Assembly (NCBI RefSeq): GCF_030758975.1
Contig: NZ_CP132359.1
Span: 3,924,004 to 3,988,003, forward strand
Direction of reading: 5' to 3'
DNA: 64,000 bases
Origin: Bosea beijingensis
GTDB taxonomy: Bacteria > Pseudomonadota > Alphaproteobacteria > Rhizobiales > Beijerinckiaceae
The notes below the pieces were generated by a model. That model was not told the origin of the DNA, searched no databases, and saw only the letters and a program-made list of their open reading frames with translations. A program made the position numbers and the translations under genes. This document shows positions 7,979 through 16,631 of the stretch, piece after piece (within the stretch, counting starts at the first letter, position 1; each line of letters starts with the position of its first letter).

Positions 7979-9157
7979 TCAGGTCGCGCAGGCGGGAACG
8001 ATCCGGGCCGCGCGCCGCTCGAGGGACACCGCGACGACGGCAAGGCCGAGCGCCAGCAGCGGAACCACAGCGGCGACCGGCGCGATAGCGCCATAGCCGA
8101 GACCCTGCGTGATCACCGCGCCGCCAAGCCAGGCGCCGAAGGCGTTGCCGAGGTTGAAAGCGGCGATGTTCAGGCTGGAGGCCAGGCCCTGCCCCGCGCC
8201 GCCGGCCTGCTGCAACACCCACATCTGCAGCGGCGCGACCGTGGCGAAGGCCGCGGCGCCGAGCACGAAGGCTGCGGCGACGGCGCCGATCTGGCTGTGG
8301 AAGGCGAAACCCGAGGCGAACATCGCGACGGTCAGCAGTGCGATCGAACCGATCAGCGCCGGGGCGAGCCTGCGATCGGCCCAGCGCCCGCCGAGCAGGT
8401 TGCCGACGACGAGGCCACCGCCGAAGACCAGCAGGATCGGCGAGACCGCGGCCTCGCTGAAGCCGGCAAGCTGGACGAGGATCGGCTGGATGAAGGTGAA
8501 GACCGCAAAGATGCCGCCGAAGCCGAGAACGGTCATGATCAGGCCGAGCTGAACCTGCGGCCGCGCCAGCACCTTGAACTCCTCGGCGAGCGAGCCGGGC
8601 ACCACGCGCTCGCGATCCGCCGGCACGAAGACCGCGAGGACGATCAGGGCGACGAGGCCGATCGCGGTCACTGCCCAGAAGGTCGAGCGCCAGCCGAAGG
8701 CGAGGCCGAGCCAGGAGCCGAAGGGCACGCCGAGCAAAGTCGCGAGCGTCAGGCCGGTGAACATCAGGGCGATGGCCGAGGCCTTGCGCTCCGGTGCGAC
8801 GAGGCTGGTCGCGACCAGCGAGCCGACGCCGAAGAAGGTGCCATGCGCCAGCGCGGTGACGATGCGCGCTGCCATCAGCCAGCCGAAGCCGGGGCTCAGC
8901 GCCGCCGCGAGATTGCCGAGGGTGAAGATCGCCATCAGCACGAGCAAGGTCGTCTTGCGCGGCAGGGAACGGGTCGCGATCGTCAGGATGGGCGCGCCGA
9001 CGAAGACGCCGAGCGCATAGCCGGTCATCAGCAGGCCGGCGAGCGGGACGCTGATGCCGAGATCGGCGGAGACCTGCAGGAGCAGGCCCATGATGACGAA
9101 TTCAGTGACGCCGATGCCGAAGGCACCGACGGTGAGAGCATAAAGGGCAATGGGCAT
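7979..9157 (-). CDS. MFS transporter, DHA1/AraJ-type efflux family
   Basis: This is a 392-residue inner membrane protein with about 12 hydrophobic segments. It opens with MPIALYALTVGAFGIGVTEFVIMG, the common start of the AraJ/YdhP/PbuE-like drug:proton antiporter group, and has MTGYALGVFVGAP in the first loop region and the ARIVTALAHGTFFGVG segment typical of helix 4. Substrates in this family range from sugars and purines to drugs, and none can be assigned here. The ATG at 9157 has GGAGG seven bases upstream. It is divergent from a LysR regulator, with a palindromic region between them, so control by that regulator is likely. Confidence 0.9.
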   Translation of the reverse strand: MPIALYALTVGAFGIGVTEFVIMGLLLQVSADLGISVPLAGLLMTGYALGVFVGAPILTIATRSLPRKTTLLVLMAIFTLGNLAAALSPGFGWLMAARIVTALAHGTFFGVGSLVATSLVAPERKASAIALMFTGLTLATLLGVPFGSWLGLAFGWRSTFWAVTAIGLVALIVLAVFVPADRERVVPGSLAEEFKVLARPQVQLGLIMTVLGFGGIFAVFTFIQPILVQLAGFSEAAVSPILLVFGGGLVVGNLLGGRWADRRLAPALIGSIALLTVAMFASGFAFHSQIGAVAAAFVLGAAAFATVAPLQMWVLQQAGGAGQGLASSLNIAAFNLGNAFGAWLGGAVITQGLGYGAIAPVAAVVPLLALGLAVVAVSLERRAARIVPACAT

Positions 9158-9209
9158 CGCGTGCCTCCGGGGGACTTGTTCGGGCCCGGAGATAGCGCCG
9201 CCCACGCTT

Positions 9210-9255
9210 GTGAATTAGACTGCGTGAAAGACCAGCAATTGTGAGATCAATTCAC
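9210..9255. promoter_or_regulatory. Putative LysR operator between MFS and LysR genes
   Basis: Inverted arms GTGAATT (9210-9216) and AATTCAC (9249-9255) bracket the region, and a nested pair AATTG (9237-9241) / CAATT (9248-9252) lies just upstream of the LysR start. Paired dyads in a divergent promoter suit autoregulation plus control of the exporter. Confidence 0.5.
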
Positions 9256-9256
9256 G

Positions 9257-10222
9257 ATGCCGCGCAGCGAGATCAACCGATCCGGGGAGATGGAGGTGTT
9301 TGCCCGCGTCGTCGAGCTCGGCGGGTTCTCGCCGGCCGCTCGCGCACTCAGGATGACACCGTCTGCCGTCAGCAAGCTTATCACCCGGCTGGAGGCGCGG
9401 CTCGGCGTCAGGCTGATCGTGCGCTCGACCCGCAAATTCATGCTCACCGAGGAAGGCACGACCTTCCATGAGCGGACATTGCGCGTGCTGGCCGATCTCG
9501 ACGAGGCCGAGCGGGCGGTCGCCGCCTGCCAGATCCCACGCGGGCGGCTCAGGGTGAACGCCAATGTCGCCTTCGGCTGGCATTTTCTGCTGCCGGTGGC
9601 GCCCCGCTTCATGGCGGCGCATCCCGGAATCCAGCTCGACATCTCGATCACCGATGCGGTGATCGATCTCGTCGACGAGCGCGCCGATGTCGCGATCCGG
9701 GTCGGCCCGCTCAAATCCTCCCAGCTCGTCGCGCGCAAGCTCGGCGAAAGCGTCTCGGCCATCGTCGCCTCGCCGGATTACCTGGCTGCGCGTGGCGCGC
9801 CGGATCATCCCGAAAAACTCGCCGGCTGCGATCTCATCACCTTCAACTTCGCCCGGCACCGCGATACATGGCCCTTCGTCATCGACGGGCAGCGCGCCTT
9901 CCTGCCGGCCCATGGACGCGTCACGGTCGGCGATGGCGAGAGCGCGCGGCGCCTGGCGCTGGCGGGACAGGGGCTGACGCGGCTCTCGCTCTTCCATATC
10001 GCCGACGACATCGCCGCGGGCCGGCTCGTCCCGGTGCTGGAGGATTTCAATCCCGGCGATGTCGAGGACATCCATGCCGTCTATGTCGGCCACGGCGGCA
10101 AATTGCCGGCACGGGTGCGCGCTTTCATCGATTTCCTGGTCGACGAGATCGATCTGCGCCGGTTCGCAGCGATGCCGAAAGCGGCGATAACCGAAGCCTG
10201 TGAGGCGGTCGTATCAGGCTGA
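9257..10222 (+). CDS. LysR family transcriptional regulator
   Basis: This is a 321-residue LysR protein. The N-terminal winged HTH covers about residues 8-67 (FARVVELGGFSPAARALRMTP, then SKLITRLEARLGVRLIVR). The rest is a type 2 periplasmic-binding-like effector domain (INANVAFGWHF-type entry, DVAIRVGPL, ASPDYLAARGAP). It belongs to the AaeR/YafC-like group that often sits next to exporters. The ATG at 9257 was chosen; the ATG encoding MEVFARVV could also serve. It is divergent from the MFS gene and overlaps the 3' end of mmcB tail to tail by nine bases. Confidence 0.9.
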   Translation: MPRSEINRSGEMEVFARVVELGGFSPAARALRMTPSAVSKLITRLEARLGVRLIVRSTRKFMLTEEGTTFHERTLRVLADLDEAERAVAACQIPRGRLRVNANVAFGWHFLLPVAPRFMAAHPGIQLDISITDAVIDLVDERADVAIRVGPLKSSQLVARKLGESVSAIVASPDYLAARGAPDHPEKLAGCDLITFNFARHRDTWPFVIDGQRAFLPAHGRVTVGDGESARRLALAGQGLTRLSLFHIADDIAAGRLVPVLEDFNPGDVEDIHAVYVGHGGKLPARVRAFIDFLVDEIDLRRFAAMPKAAITEACEAVVSG

Positions 10223-10681
10223 GGCGTCAGGGTCCTCGATCAGCGCGAGCCGGCTGGAAGCCAGCCGCGCCAGCGCGATGGTCAGCATCTTGCGCCGCGC
10301 CGCGCTCAGGGGATGCCGCGGCGGCTCGCGCAGCAATTCGCCGCCATAGGCATCGGCGACGATCAGGCCGACATCGTCGGGCAGGATCTCGCGCGGGAAT
10401 TCCGGGGCGACCGCGAAGAGGAAGCCATCGCAATAATCGCGATAATCCGGCCACTTGCCGTCGACGCGGTAGTCGGCGATGCCGGACTTAACCTCGACGA
10501 CCCAGAGCTCGCCCGAGGGCGAAAGCGCGACGACGTCGCCACGCCGGCCATTGGCGAAGGTCATCTCCTTGACGATGGCATAGCCGCGCTCGCGCAGATG
10601 ACGTGCCGCGCCGCGACAGACGATGCGCGTGATATCGGGCCGTGCCGGCGGCGGGTTCAGAACAGAATCCGAGAGAGACAT
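10214..10681 (-). CDS. mmcB: MmcB family DNA repair protein
   Basis: This 155-residue protein has the PD-(D/E)XK nuclease-like core of MmcB: FANGRRGDVVALSP carries the acidic residue and WVVEVKSGIADYRVD carries the E-x-K pair, followed by KWPDYRDYCDGFLFAV. In Caulobacter, MmcB is an SOS-associated protein needed for resistance to mitomycin C. It is widespread in alphaproteobacteria. The ATG at 10681 is preferred, with GAGGG upstream; the frame is open to a TTG at 10708. It is convergent with and overlaps the LysR gene at the 3' end. No obvious LexA box was recognised upstream. Confidence 0.88.
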   Translation of the reverse strand: MSLSDSVLNPPPARPDITRIVCRGAARHLRERGYAIVKEMTFANGRRGDVVALSPSGELWVVEVKSGIADYRVDGKWPDYRDYCDGFLFAVAPEFPREILPDDVGLIVADAYGGELLREPPRHPLSAARRKMLTIALARLASSRLALIEDPDASA

Positions 10682-10723
10682 GCTTACATGTTCCCTCTTT
10701 GTTTCCAAAAATGCAAGCTGACC

Positions 10724-11668
10724 TCAGCCAGGCAGGCAGCCATCCGTGCCGGCGCCGCAGACCAGCGCGCAGATTGTTTCGCCGCCGGATAGCGGAACGC
10801 GCCCGGACTGGAGCGCAGCAATCGCCGCCGCGCCGGACAGGTCGGCGGCAATGCCGAATTCGAACCAGAGCGATTTCGCCGCCTGCTCCATCTCGGCATC
10901 GGTGATCAGCACGATCTCGTCGACATTGCGCGCCGTCGCCTCATAGATCGCTTGGTCGGTCTGGCGGCAGGACATCGTGGCGACGCGGGTCTCCAGCCTG
11001 TCGAGCGCGACGAGGCGGCCGGCGGCGAGACAGGCATGCAGCGTCGGCGAGCCCACGGGCTCGATACCGATGATCCGCGTCTGCGGGCGCAGGGCCTTCA
11101 CCGCCGTCGAGAGGCCGGTGATCAATCCACCGCCACCGATCGCGACGAGGATGACGTCGACATCAGGCATGTCGTCGAGAATATCGAGGCCGAGCGTGCC
11201 CTGCCCGGCCACAACGACCGGATCGCTGAACGGATGGGCATAGGTCGCGCCGGTCTTGCTGGAATGAGCGAGCGCGGCGGCATTGGCATCGTCCCAGATC
11301 GCGCCGACGATATGGACGTCGGCGCCCCAGTCGCGCAGCTTGGCGATCTTGTCCGGCGCCGCGTTGGACGGCAGGAAGATCGTGGCGCTGACGCCGAGCA
11401 CATGGGCCGAGCGGGCGATGGCGAGGCCGTGATTGCCGCCGGATGCCGTGACCACCCCGCGCGCCAGCTCGTCCTTCGACAGGGTCAGGAGCCGGTTCAT
11501 CGCGCCGCGCGCCTTGAAGGAGCCAGCCGCCTGCAGCAATTCTAGCTTCAGCGTGACATCGCCGCCGAAATCGCTGCCGCGCGTCCTGGCATAGGGCAGC
11601 GTAGGGGTTTTCCGGATGTGGGGCGCGATGCGCTGGCGGGCGGCGCGGATATCGTCGAGCGCGATCAT
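10724..11668 (-). CDS. PLP-dependent threonine/serine dehydratase-like protein (EutB-like)
   Basis: This is a 314-residue fold-type II PLP enzyme. The Schiff-base lysine lies in GSFKARGAMN (near residue 52), the SGGNHG phosphate-proximal loop is at TASGGNHGLAIA, and the glycine-rich PLP phosphate loop is AIGGGGLITGL. Such enzymes deaminate threonine, serine or related 3-hydroxy amino acids; EutB of (hydroxy)ectoine catabolism is a close relative by domain layout. No regulatory ACT domain is present. The ATG at 11668 overlaps the stop of the upstream deacylase in an ATGA arrangement, so the two are translationally coupled. It is the last gene of an ABC-transporter operon, which suggests it acts on a product of the imported compound. 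Confidence 0.85.
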   Translation of the reverse strand: MIALDDIRAARQRIAPHIRKTPTLPYARTRGSDFGGDVTLKLELLQAAGSFKARGAMNRLLTLSKDELARGVVTASGGNHGLAIARSAHVLGVSATIFLPSNAAPDKIAKLRDWGADVHIVGAIWDDANAAALAHSSKTGATYAHPFSDPVVVAGQGTLGLDILDDMPDVDVILVAIGGGGLITGLSTAVKALRPQTRIIGIEPVGSPTLHACLAAGRLVALDRLETRVATMSCRQTDQAIYEATARNVDEIVLITDAEMEQAAKSLWFEFGIAADLSGAAAIAALQSGRVPLSGGETICALVCGAGTDGCLPG

Positions 11669-12714
11669 CACAGGGTCCCGCGATAGGGCGCAGCCACGAT
11701 GAGGCAGCAATTGCCCGGCTTGACGCGGCCCGGCTGGCGGCGGCCGTAGAGGATGCCGTCGGCGGCGTAATACAGCGTCTCGGGCGGGCGCGTCGGGTCC
11801 CAGGTGCAGTGGATGCGTCCCGCCGGCTCGCCGGCGCTGACCTTGGTGCCATTGGCGTGGAAAGGCTCGAAGATGCCGTCCGCCGTCGCGTAGACGTAAG
11901 CGGAGATGCCGGGCAGTTCGAGTATCTGGCCCTCGGCCCGCCGGGGCTCGGGTTTTTCGCGGACGACGACGCCGAGATGGTCGAGCACATTGGCGACGCC
12001 GCGCCGGCAGACTGCGAGCGCCTCCAGCGAGACCGTGCCGGCGCCGGCCATCTCCGTGCCGACCGTGACGAGCCCGGCCCGGCAGGCGGCGGCCGTCGCG
12101 GTGCGAGGCTCGCCGAGATTGCTGATGACGACCATCATCGGCGCGTCGAAGGCCTGGACGGCCGCGACATTGCGCTTGTGCAGGGCCGGATCGTCGGTCG
12201 GCTCGACGATGGCGCTCGGGATGATATCGAGCGAGGAGCCGCCGGAATGCAGATCGAGGAAAGCGTCGCCGACCGGCAGGATATGGTCGCTGACGAAAGC
12301 CGAGATCTGCTGGGTGATGGTGCCACGCGGATCGCCCGGGAAGGTGCGGTTGAAGTTCAGCCCATCGACCGGTGAAGTGCGTTGACCGGCCATGACCGCA
12401 TGGACGTTGTTCGCCGGCATCAGGATGAGCCGACCCTGGACGCGGCCGGGATCGAGATCGCGGATCAGGTCGCAGATCGTGATCGGCCCCTCGTATTCGT
12501 CGCCATGGTTGCCGCCTTCCATGATCACGGTCGGGCCGGTGCCGTTCTTGATCACTGCGACCGGCACGCGGGTTGCGCCCCAGGCATCGTCATGCGGCGA
12601 ATGCGGGATCATCAGGAAGCCGGTCTGCTTGCCCTCGCGATCGAGATCGACGGTGAGGAAGGCGCTGGACGGGCGCGGGGTCGGCTTGGGGCGCGCGGCG
12701 CTGGCTGTGCTCAT
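11668..12714 (-). CDS. Succinylglutamate desuccinylase/aspartoacylase family deacylase (DoeB/EutE-like)
   Basis: This 348-residue zinc deacylase belongs to the AstE/AspA clan. Visible features are GGNHGDEYEGP (zinc His and Glu) near residue 80, LNFNRTFPGDP near residue 130, DLHSGGSSLD with the third zinc His, and TEMAGAGT late in the protein. The pattern is that of DoeB/EutE, which removes the acetyl group from N-alpha-acetyl-2,4-diaminobutyrate in ectoine degradation. The other ectoine genes (doeA/eutD, eutA, eutC) are not in the window, so the substrate may differ. The ATG at 12714 lacks a clear Shine-Dalgarno sequence, and a longer frame extends to 12792. It is coupled to the downstream dehydratase. 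Confidence 0.82.
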   Translation of the reverse strand: MSTASAARPKPTPRPSSAFLTVDLDREGKQTGFLMIPHSPHDDAWGATRVPVAVIKNGTGPTVIMEGGNHGDEYEGPITICDLIRDLDPGRVQGRLILMPANNVHAVMAGQRTSPVDGLNFNRTFPGDPRGTITQQISAFVSDHILPVGDAFLDLHSGGSSLDIIPSAIVEPTDDPALHKRNVAAVQAFDAPMMVVISNLGEPRTATAAACRAGLVTVGTEMAGAGTVSLEALAVCRRGVANVLDHLGVVVREKPEPRRAEGQILELPGISAYVYATADGIFEPFHANGTKVSAGEPAGRIHCTWDPTRPPETLYYAADGILYGRRQPGRVKPGNCCLIVAAPYRGTL

Positions 12715-12818
12715 GGGGTCACGCAGGGTGCAGGGCAGGGATCGGCGCCGCAGGCGGGCCGTTGAGAAGCGTGGAAAAGCCGGGCGCAGCAATGCGCCCA
12801 GCAGGAAGCGCTACGACG

Positions 12819-13619
12819 TCACAGCGTCGGCAGCGGGTCCATCGGCATGTCCAGGTACTTCCGGTGCAGCCGGTCGAGTTCGCCGTTCATCGAGTTGAAG
12901 AAGATGAAGCCGTCGAGCCAGCGCACGAGATTGTGCTGGTCCATCTGCACGCCCATATGGGCAGGGCTGCGGCGGATGACGAACTTGCGCTCGAATTCCT
13001 TGCTCGGGTTCTGCTTGGCCAGCGCCTGCGCCACGATCGAGTTGGTGGCGAGGAGATCGGCCTGGCCGGTGATGTAGGCGGCGGCGGCCGTGGCGTCGTC
13101 TTCCGTGCGCATCAGGCTGGCCTTCGGTGCGGCGGCCGAGATGGCGAGTTCCTGCGTCGTGCCCTTGGCGGCGGCGACGCGGGCCGAGCCGATCGTCTCC
13201 GGGCTCGATACCGTCGAGCTCTTCGCGCCGTAGACCGCGAGGAAGGTGTTGGCATAGGGCGCCGTGAACTGGATCTGCTTGGCGCGCTCCGGCGTCAGGC
13301 CCATCACCGAGATGACGATGTCGACCTTGTCGGTCATCAGGAAGGGAATGCGGTTGGCGCCGGTGATCTGCTGCATCTCCAGCTTCACGCCGAGGCCCTT
13401 GGCGACCATCTCGGCCATCTCGATGTCGAAACCGATCGCCTTGCGATCGGCATCCTGCGAGCCGAAGGGCGGCGCGTCGAGCGGCACGCCGATGCGAACC
13501 ACGCCCTTGGACAGGATGTCCTGGAGCTTGTCGGCCTTGGCCTCGGCGGCGCCGAAGGCGGCGATGGCCAGGGCGGCCAGCCCCGCCACGAAAGATCTGC
13601 CTGCGAACAGTGAACGCAT
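12819..13619 (-). CDS. Family 3 amino acid ABC transporter substrate-binding protein
   Basis: This is a 266-residue periplasmic protein with a signal peptide over about residues 1-30 (MRSLFAGRSFVAGLAAL, cleavage near AEAKA). The mature protein has the SBP-3 layout: VVRIGVPLDAPPFG, GFDIEMAEMVAKGLGVKLE, DIVISVMGLTPERAKQIQF and QADLLATNS. It delivers a polar amino acid or derivative to the permeases encoded upstream. The ATG at 13619 follows GAGGGGAG. It lies 39 bases downstream of the ATPase gene, with about 100 bases to the deacylase. Confidence 0.92.
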   Translation of the reverse strand: MRSLFAGRSFVAGLAALAIAAFGAAEAKADKLQDILSKGVVRIGVPLDAPPFGSQDADRKAIGFDIEMAEMVAKGLGVKLEMQQITGANRIPFLMTDKVDIVISVMGLTPERAKQIQFTAPYANTFLAVYGAKSSTVSSPETIGSARVAAAKGTTQELAISAAAPKASLMRTEDDATAAAAYITGQADLLATNSIVAQALAKQNPSKEFERKFVIRRSPAHMGVQMDQHNLVRWLDGFIFFNSMNGELDRLHRKYLDMPMDPLPTL

Positions 13620-13658
13620 CGTCTTTTCTCCCCTCGTTGATATCGTTGGCATTCAGCC

Positions 13659-14390
13659 TCAGTGCAGGACCGCGCTGAGGAAGGTCTGGAGTTCCGGCGT
13701 CTTCGGTTCGGCCAGGACGGCTGCGGCCGGGCCCTGCTCGTGAATGCGCCCCTCATGCATGAAGACGACGCGCGAGCCGAAGCGGCGGGCAAAGCCCATC
13801 TCGTGGGTCACGAGGATCATGGTCATGCCCTCTTTCGCCACGGATTCGAGGACCTTGAGAACTTCCCCGGTGAGCTCCGGATCGAGCGCGGAGGTGACCT
13901 CGTCGAACAGCATCAGCTTCGGCCGCATGGCGAGCGAGCGGGCGATGGCGACGCGCTGCTGCTGGCCACCGGAGAGCTGCGAGGGATAGGCGTCGAGCTT
14001 GTCCTCCAGCCCGACGCGGGCGAGCACTTCGCGCGCTACTTCGCGGGCGGCCTGCGGCGCCTGCTTCTTCACGACGCGCGGGGCGAGCGTGATGTTGTCG
14101 CAGACCGAAAGATGCGGAAACAGGTTGAAGCTCTGGAAGACGATGCCGACCTCCTGGCGCAACTTGCGCAGATTGGTCGCGGGGTCGCTGACCTGCGTGC
14201 CGTCGACGCGGATCAGGCCGGCCTGGATCGGCTCCAGCCCGTTGATGCAGCGAAGCATCGTGCTCTTGCCCGAGCCGGAGCGGCCGATCACGGCGACGAC
14301 CTCGCCCTTCGCGATATCGAGCGTGACGTCCTTCAGCACCTGGACCGAGCCGTAGCTCTTGTTGATCCCATGGATTTCAACGAGCGACAT
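13659..14390 (-). CDS. Polar amino acid ABC transporter ATP-binding protein
   Basis: This is a 243-residue GlnQ/HisP-type ATPase. Walker A is GRSGSGKST near residue 37, the Q-loop is VFQSFNLFPHL, the signature is LSGGQQQR, and Walker B plus D-loop is LMLFDEVTSALDPE, with the switch His in VTHEMGFA. The gene overlaps the upstream permease gene by 14 bases. It powers uptake through the two permeases encoded before it. The Walker B glutamate is followed by Val instead of the common Pro (DEVT), which is a frequent variant in this family. Confidence 0.95.
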   Translation of the reverse strand: MSLVEIHGINKSYGSVQVLKDVTLDIAKGEVVAVIGRSGSGKSTMLRCINGLEPIQAGLIRVDGTQVSDPATNLRKLRQEVGIVFQSFNLFPHLSVCDNITLAPRVVKKQAPQAAREVAREVLARVGLEDKLDAYPSQLSGGQQQRVAIARSLAMRPKLMLFDEVTSALDPELTGEVLKVLESVAKEGMTMILVTHEMGFARRFGSRVVFMHEGRIHEQGPAAAVLAEPKTPELQTFLSAVLH

Positions 14391-15027
14391 CGAGCTTCCG
14401 CTCGATCGAGCGGCTCCATTGCGAGAGGGGGAAGCACATCGCGAAATAGATCGCAGCGACGGTGATGTAGACGGCGAAGGGCTTGTAGGTGCCGGCTGCC
14501 GTAAGCTGGCCCTCGCGTGTCAGTTCGACGAAGCCGATCACCGCAGCGAGCGAAGTGTTCTTGATGAGCTGAACGAGGAAGCCGACCGTCGGCGGGATCG
14601 CGACGCGGATCGATTGCGGCACGATGACATGGCGCAACTGCTCTCCGAGCGAGAGGCCAAGCGAGGCGCCGGCCTCCCATTGCGTCTTCGCGATCGAGAC
14701 CAGCGCGCCGCGCCAGATCTCGCCCAGAAAGGCGCTGCCATAGACCGAGAAGGCCGTCGCCGCCGCGAGCCATGGATTGACCGAGATGCCGGTGAGCGGC
14801 AAGCCGAAGAAGATCACGAAGAGCCAGACCAGCAGCGGCGTGCCCTGGACGATGTGGATATAGGCGGCCGCGAGCCAGCGCAGCGGCGCGAAGGGCAGGA
14901 TGCGGGCGATGGCGATGACGATGCCGATCAGCGATGCCCCGATGAAGGCGGTCGCGGTCAGCGCCAGCGTCCAGCGCGCCGCCGCGATCAGGTACATCAC
15001 ATCGATGAGGCCGAATTCGCGGATCAT
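14377..15027 (-). CDS. Polar amino acid ABC transporter permease (HisM/GlnP type)
   Basis: This is a 216-residue inner membrane protein with about five hydrophobic segments. It shows the family pattern YIHIVQGTPLLVWLFVIFFGLP in the first conserved loop and the EAA-like cytoplasmic loop EAGASLGLSLGEQLRHVIVPQ, which docks on the ATPase. It forms a heterodimer with the permease encoded just upstream, whose stop codon overlaps its start (ATGA at 15024-15027). Confidence 0.93.
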   Translation of the reverse strand: MIREFGLIDVMYLIAAARWTLALTATAFIGASLIGIVIAIARILPFAPLRWLAAAYIHIVQGTPLLVWLFVIFFGLPLTGISVNPWLAAATAFSVYGSAFLGEIWRGALVSIAKTQWEAGASLGLSLGEQLRHVIVPQSIRVAIPPTVGFLVQLIKNTSLAAVIGFVELTREGQLTAAGTYKPFAVYITVAAIYFAMCFPLSQWSRSIERKLDVAR

Positions 15028-15686
15028 CGCCTGACGAACGCCCAGTAATAGAGACCCGCGAACAGGCCGCGGAAGGCGAAGGCGAGCCCGAGATAGAGCA
15101 CGCCGATGACGGTGTAGACCTCGAAATCGCGGAAGGTGCGCGACTGCACGATCGAGGCCACATGGAACAGGTCCTCGACCGAGATCTGCGAGACGACGCT
15201 GGTCGCCAGCATCAAGAGCACGAACTGGCTGGCGAGCGCCGGGAACATCGCCTTCAGCGCCGGAAACATCACGACATAGCGGAAGACCTGCAGGCCGGAG
15301 AGCCCGAGCGAATGGCCGGCCTCGACCTGCGCTTTCGGCACGGCTTCCAGCCCGGCGCGGACGATCTCGGTGGTATAGGCGCCGAGATTGACGACCAGCG
15401 CGATGATCGCGGCGGTGAGCCCGTCGAGCCTGACGCCGAATGTCGGCAGGCCGAAGAAGATCAGGAAGAGCTGCACAAGCAGCGGGGTGTTGCGGATCAC
15501 CTCGACATAGGTGCCGACGATGCGGCGCAGCCAGGCCGGGCCATAGACGCGGGCGGCGGCGCAGGCGATGCCGATGACGAGGCCGCCGACCATCGCGGCG
15601 GCGGAGAGCAGCAGCGTTATCCAGACGCCTTCCAGGATCGATTCCCAGGCGGCGAAGACATCGCGGAACTGCAGGCCGTACTTCAT
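15024..15686 (-). CDS. Polar amino acid ABC transporter permease
   Basis: This is a 220-residue paralogue of the next permease and the first gene of the operon. The TIGR01726-like region includes YVEVIRNTPLLVQLFLIFFGLP and the EAA loop EAGHSLGLSGLQVFRYVVMFPALKA. Five hydrophobic segments are visible. It starts with MKYGLQFRDVFAAW at the ATG at 15686. The operon promoter should lie in the 142 bases between this start and the divergent IclR gene, where palindromic sequences are present. Confidence 0.93.
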   Translation of the reverse strand: MKYGLQFRDVFAAWESILEGVWITLLLSAAAMVGGLVIGIACAAARVYGPAWLRRIVGTYVEVIRNTPLLVQLFLIFFGLPTFGVRLDGLTAAIIALVVNLGAYTTEIVRAGLEAVPKAQVEAGHSLGLSGLQVFRYVVMFPALKAMFPALASQFVLLMLATSVVSQISVEDLFHVASIVQSRTFRDFEVYTVIGVLYLGLAFAFRGLFAGLYYWAFVRR

Positions 15687-15785
15687 GACCGGCCGCCGCG
15701 CGACAGCGGCGCGGCGCTCCCAGAACCTGCGATATGATCCGACGATCGTACCATCAGCCTCCCCTTTGACCGTGAGGCTAGGTTC

Positions 15786-15820
15786 GTTTCTTATTTGATG
15801 TCAAGCTTCATATATGAAAC
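15786..15820. promoter_or_regulatory. Putative IclR operator region
   Basis: Outer arms GTTTC (15786-15790) and GAAAC (15816-15820) enclose TTGATGTCAA (15795-15804) and the perfect palindrome TTCATATATGAA (15807-15818). This AT-rich dyad lies between the divergent IclR and ABC-permease genes and just before the preferred IclR start at 15829, suited to autoregulation and operon control. Confidence 0.5.
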
Positions 15821-15828
15821 AGAGAGAC

Positions 15829-16611
15829 ATGAGCGACCTGCCGGACACCGAGAACGGAGACAAGGGCATCTACGCGGCGCCCGCGCTCGAGAAGGGGCTC
15901 GATATTCTCGAATTGCTTGCCGAGGTCGGCGAGCCGCTTTCGACGCGCGAGATCGCCGAGCGCCTTGCCCGCTCGAAGAGCGAGATCTTCCGCATGGTCT
16001 TCGTGCTGCAGCAGCGCGGCTATCTCGCCCGCGAGGCCGGCACGGACCGGCTGGAACTGTCGCGCCGATTGTTCGACCTGGGCATCCGCACGCCGGCCGG
16101 ACGGCAGCTCACCTCGATCGTGCTGCCGGTGATGGAACGCTTCAGCGAGACGAGCGGCCAGGTCGCGCATCTCGTCGTGCTGAGCCGGGCGCAGACCGTC
16201 GTGCTGGCGACGACCTCGGGCCATCTCGATGCCAGCGTCATCGTGCGGCCGGGCTATGGCCGCCCGGCTCTCGACGCCAATTCCGGGCTGCTGATCCTCG
16301 CCTTCCAGAGCGAGACGCGCCGGCGCCAGTTGATGCGGGAGGCGTCGGAGGCCGACAAGCAACGCCTTGAAGCGGCCGAGACCGAGCGCAGCTTCGCCGA
16401 GATTCGCGCTCTCGGACACCGCGTCGCCGCCAGCCGCGACATCATGGCGGTGACCGATATCGCCTGCCCGGTCATCGGCCCCGGCGGGCATGCCGAGGCG
16501 GCGATCCTCGTGCCTTGCCTGCAGCGCCACGGCATCGCGACCGACGAGGACGCGATCCTCAAAGCGCTCAAGGCGAGCTGTGCCGAGGCCGGCTCACAAT
16601 TATCGCTGTAG
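15829..16611 (+). CDS. IclR family transcriptional regulator
   Basis: This is a 260-residue regulator. The N-terminal winged HTH reads ALEKGLDILELLAEVGEPLS then REIAERLARSKSEIFRMVFVLQQRGYL. The C-terminal effector domain spans about residues 90-255 (VAHLVVLSRAQTVVLATTSG, DIACPVIGPGGHAEAAILVPC). IclR proteins bind small catabolic intermediates and control adjacent transport and degradation genes. It is divergent from the amino acid ABC operon, so regulation of that operon is likely. The ATG at 15814 also lies in frame but falls inside the palindrome; the ATG at 15829 is preferred. Confidence 0.9.
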   Translation: MSDLPDTENGDKGIYAAPALEKGLDILELLAEVGEPLSTREIAERLARSKSEIFRMVFVLQQRGYLAREAGTDRLELSRRLFDLGIRTPAGRQLTSIVLPVMERFSETSGQVAHLVVLSRAQTVVLATTSGHLDASVIVRPGYGRPALDANSGLLILAFQSETRRRQLMREASEADKQRLEAAETERSFAEIRALGHRVAASRDIMAVTDIACPVIGPGGHAEAAILVPCLQRHGIATDEDAILKALKASCAEAGSQLSL

Positions 16612-16631
16612 CGGGCGTGCCGACCAGCGCG

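Noticed and set aside
10724..12714. A complete ectoine degradation operon
   Set aside because: Only EutB-like and DoeB/EutE-like genes are present. The hydrolase, aminotransferase, racemase and cyclodeaminase-like genes are missing from the window.
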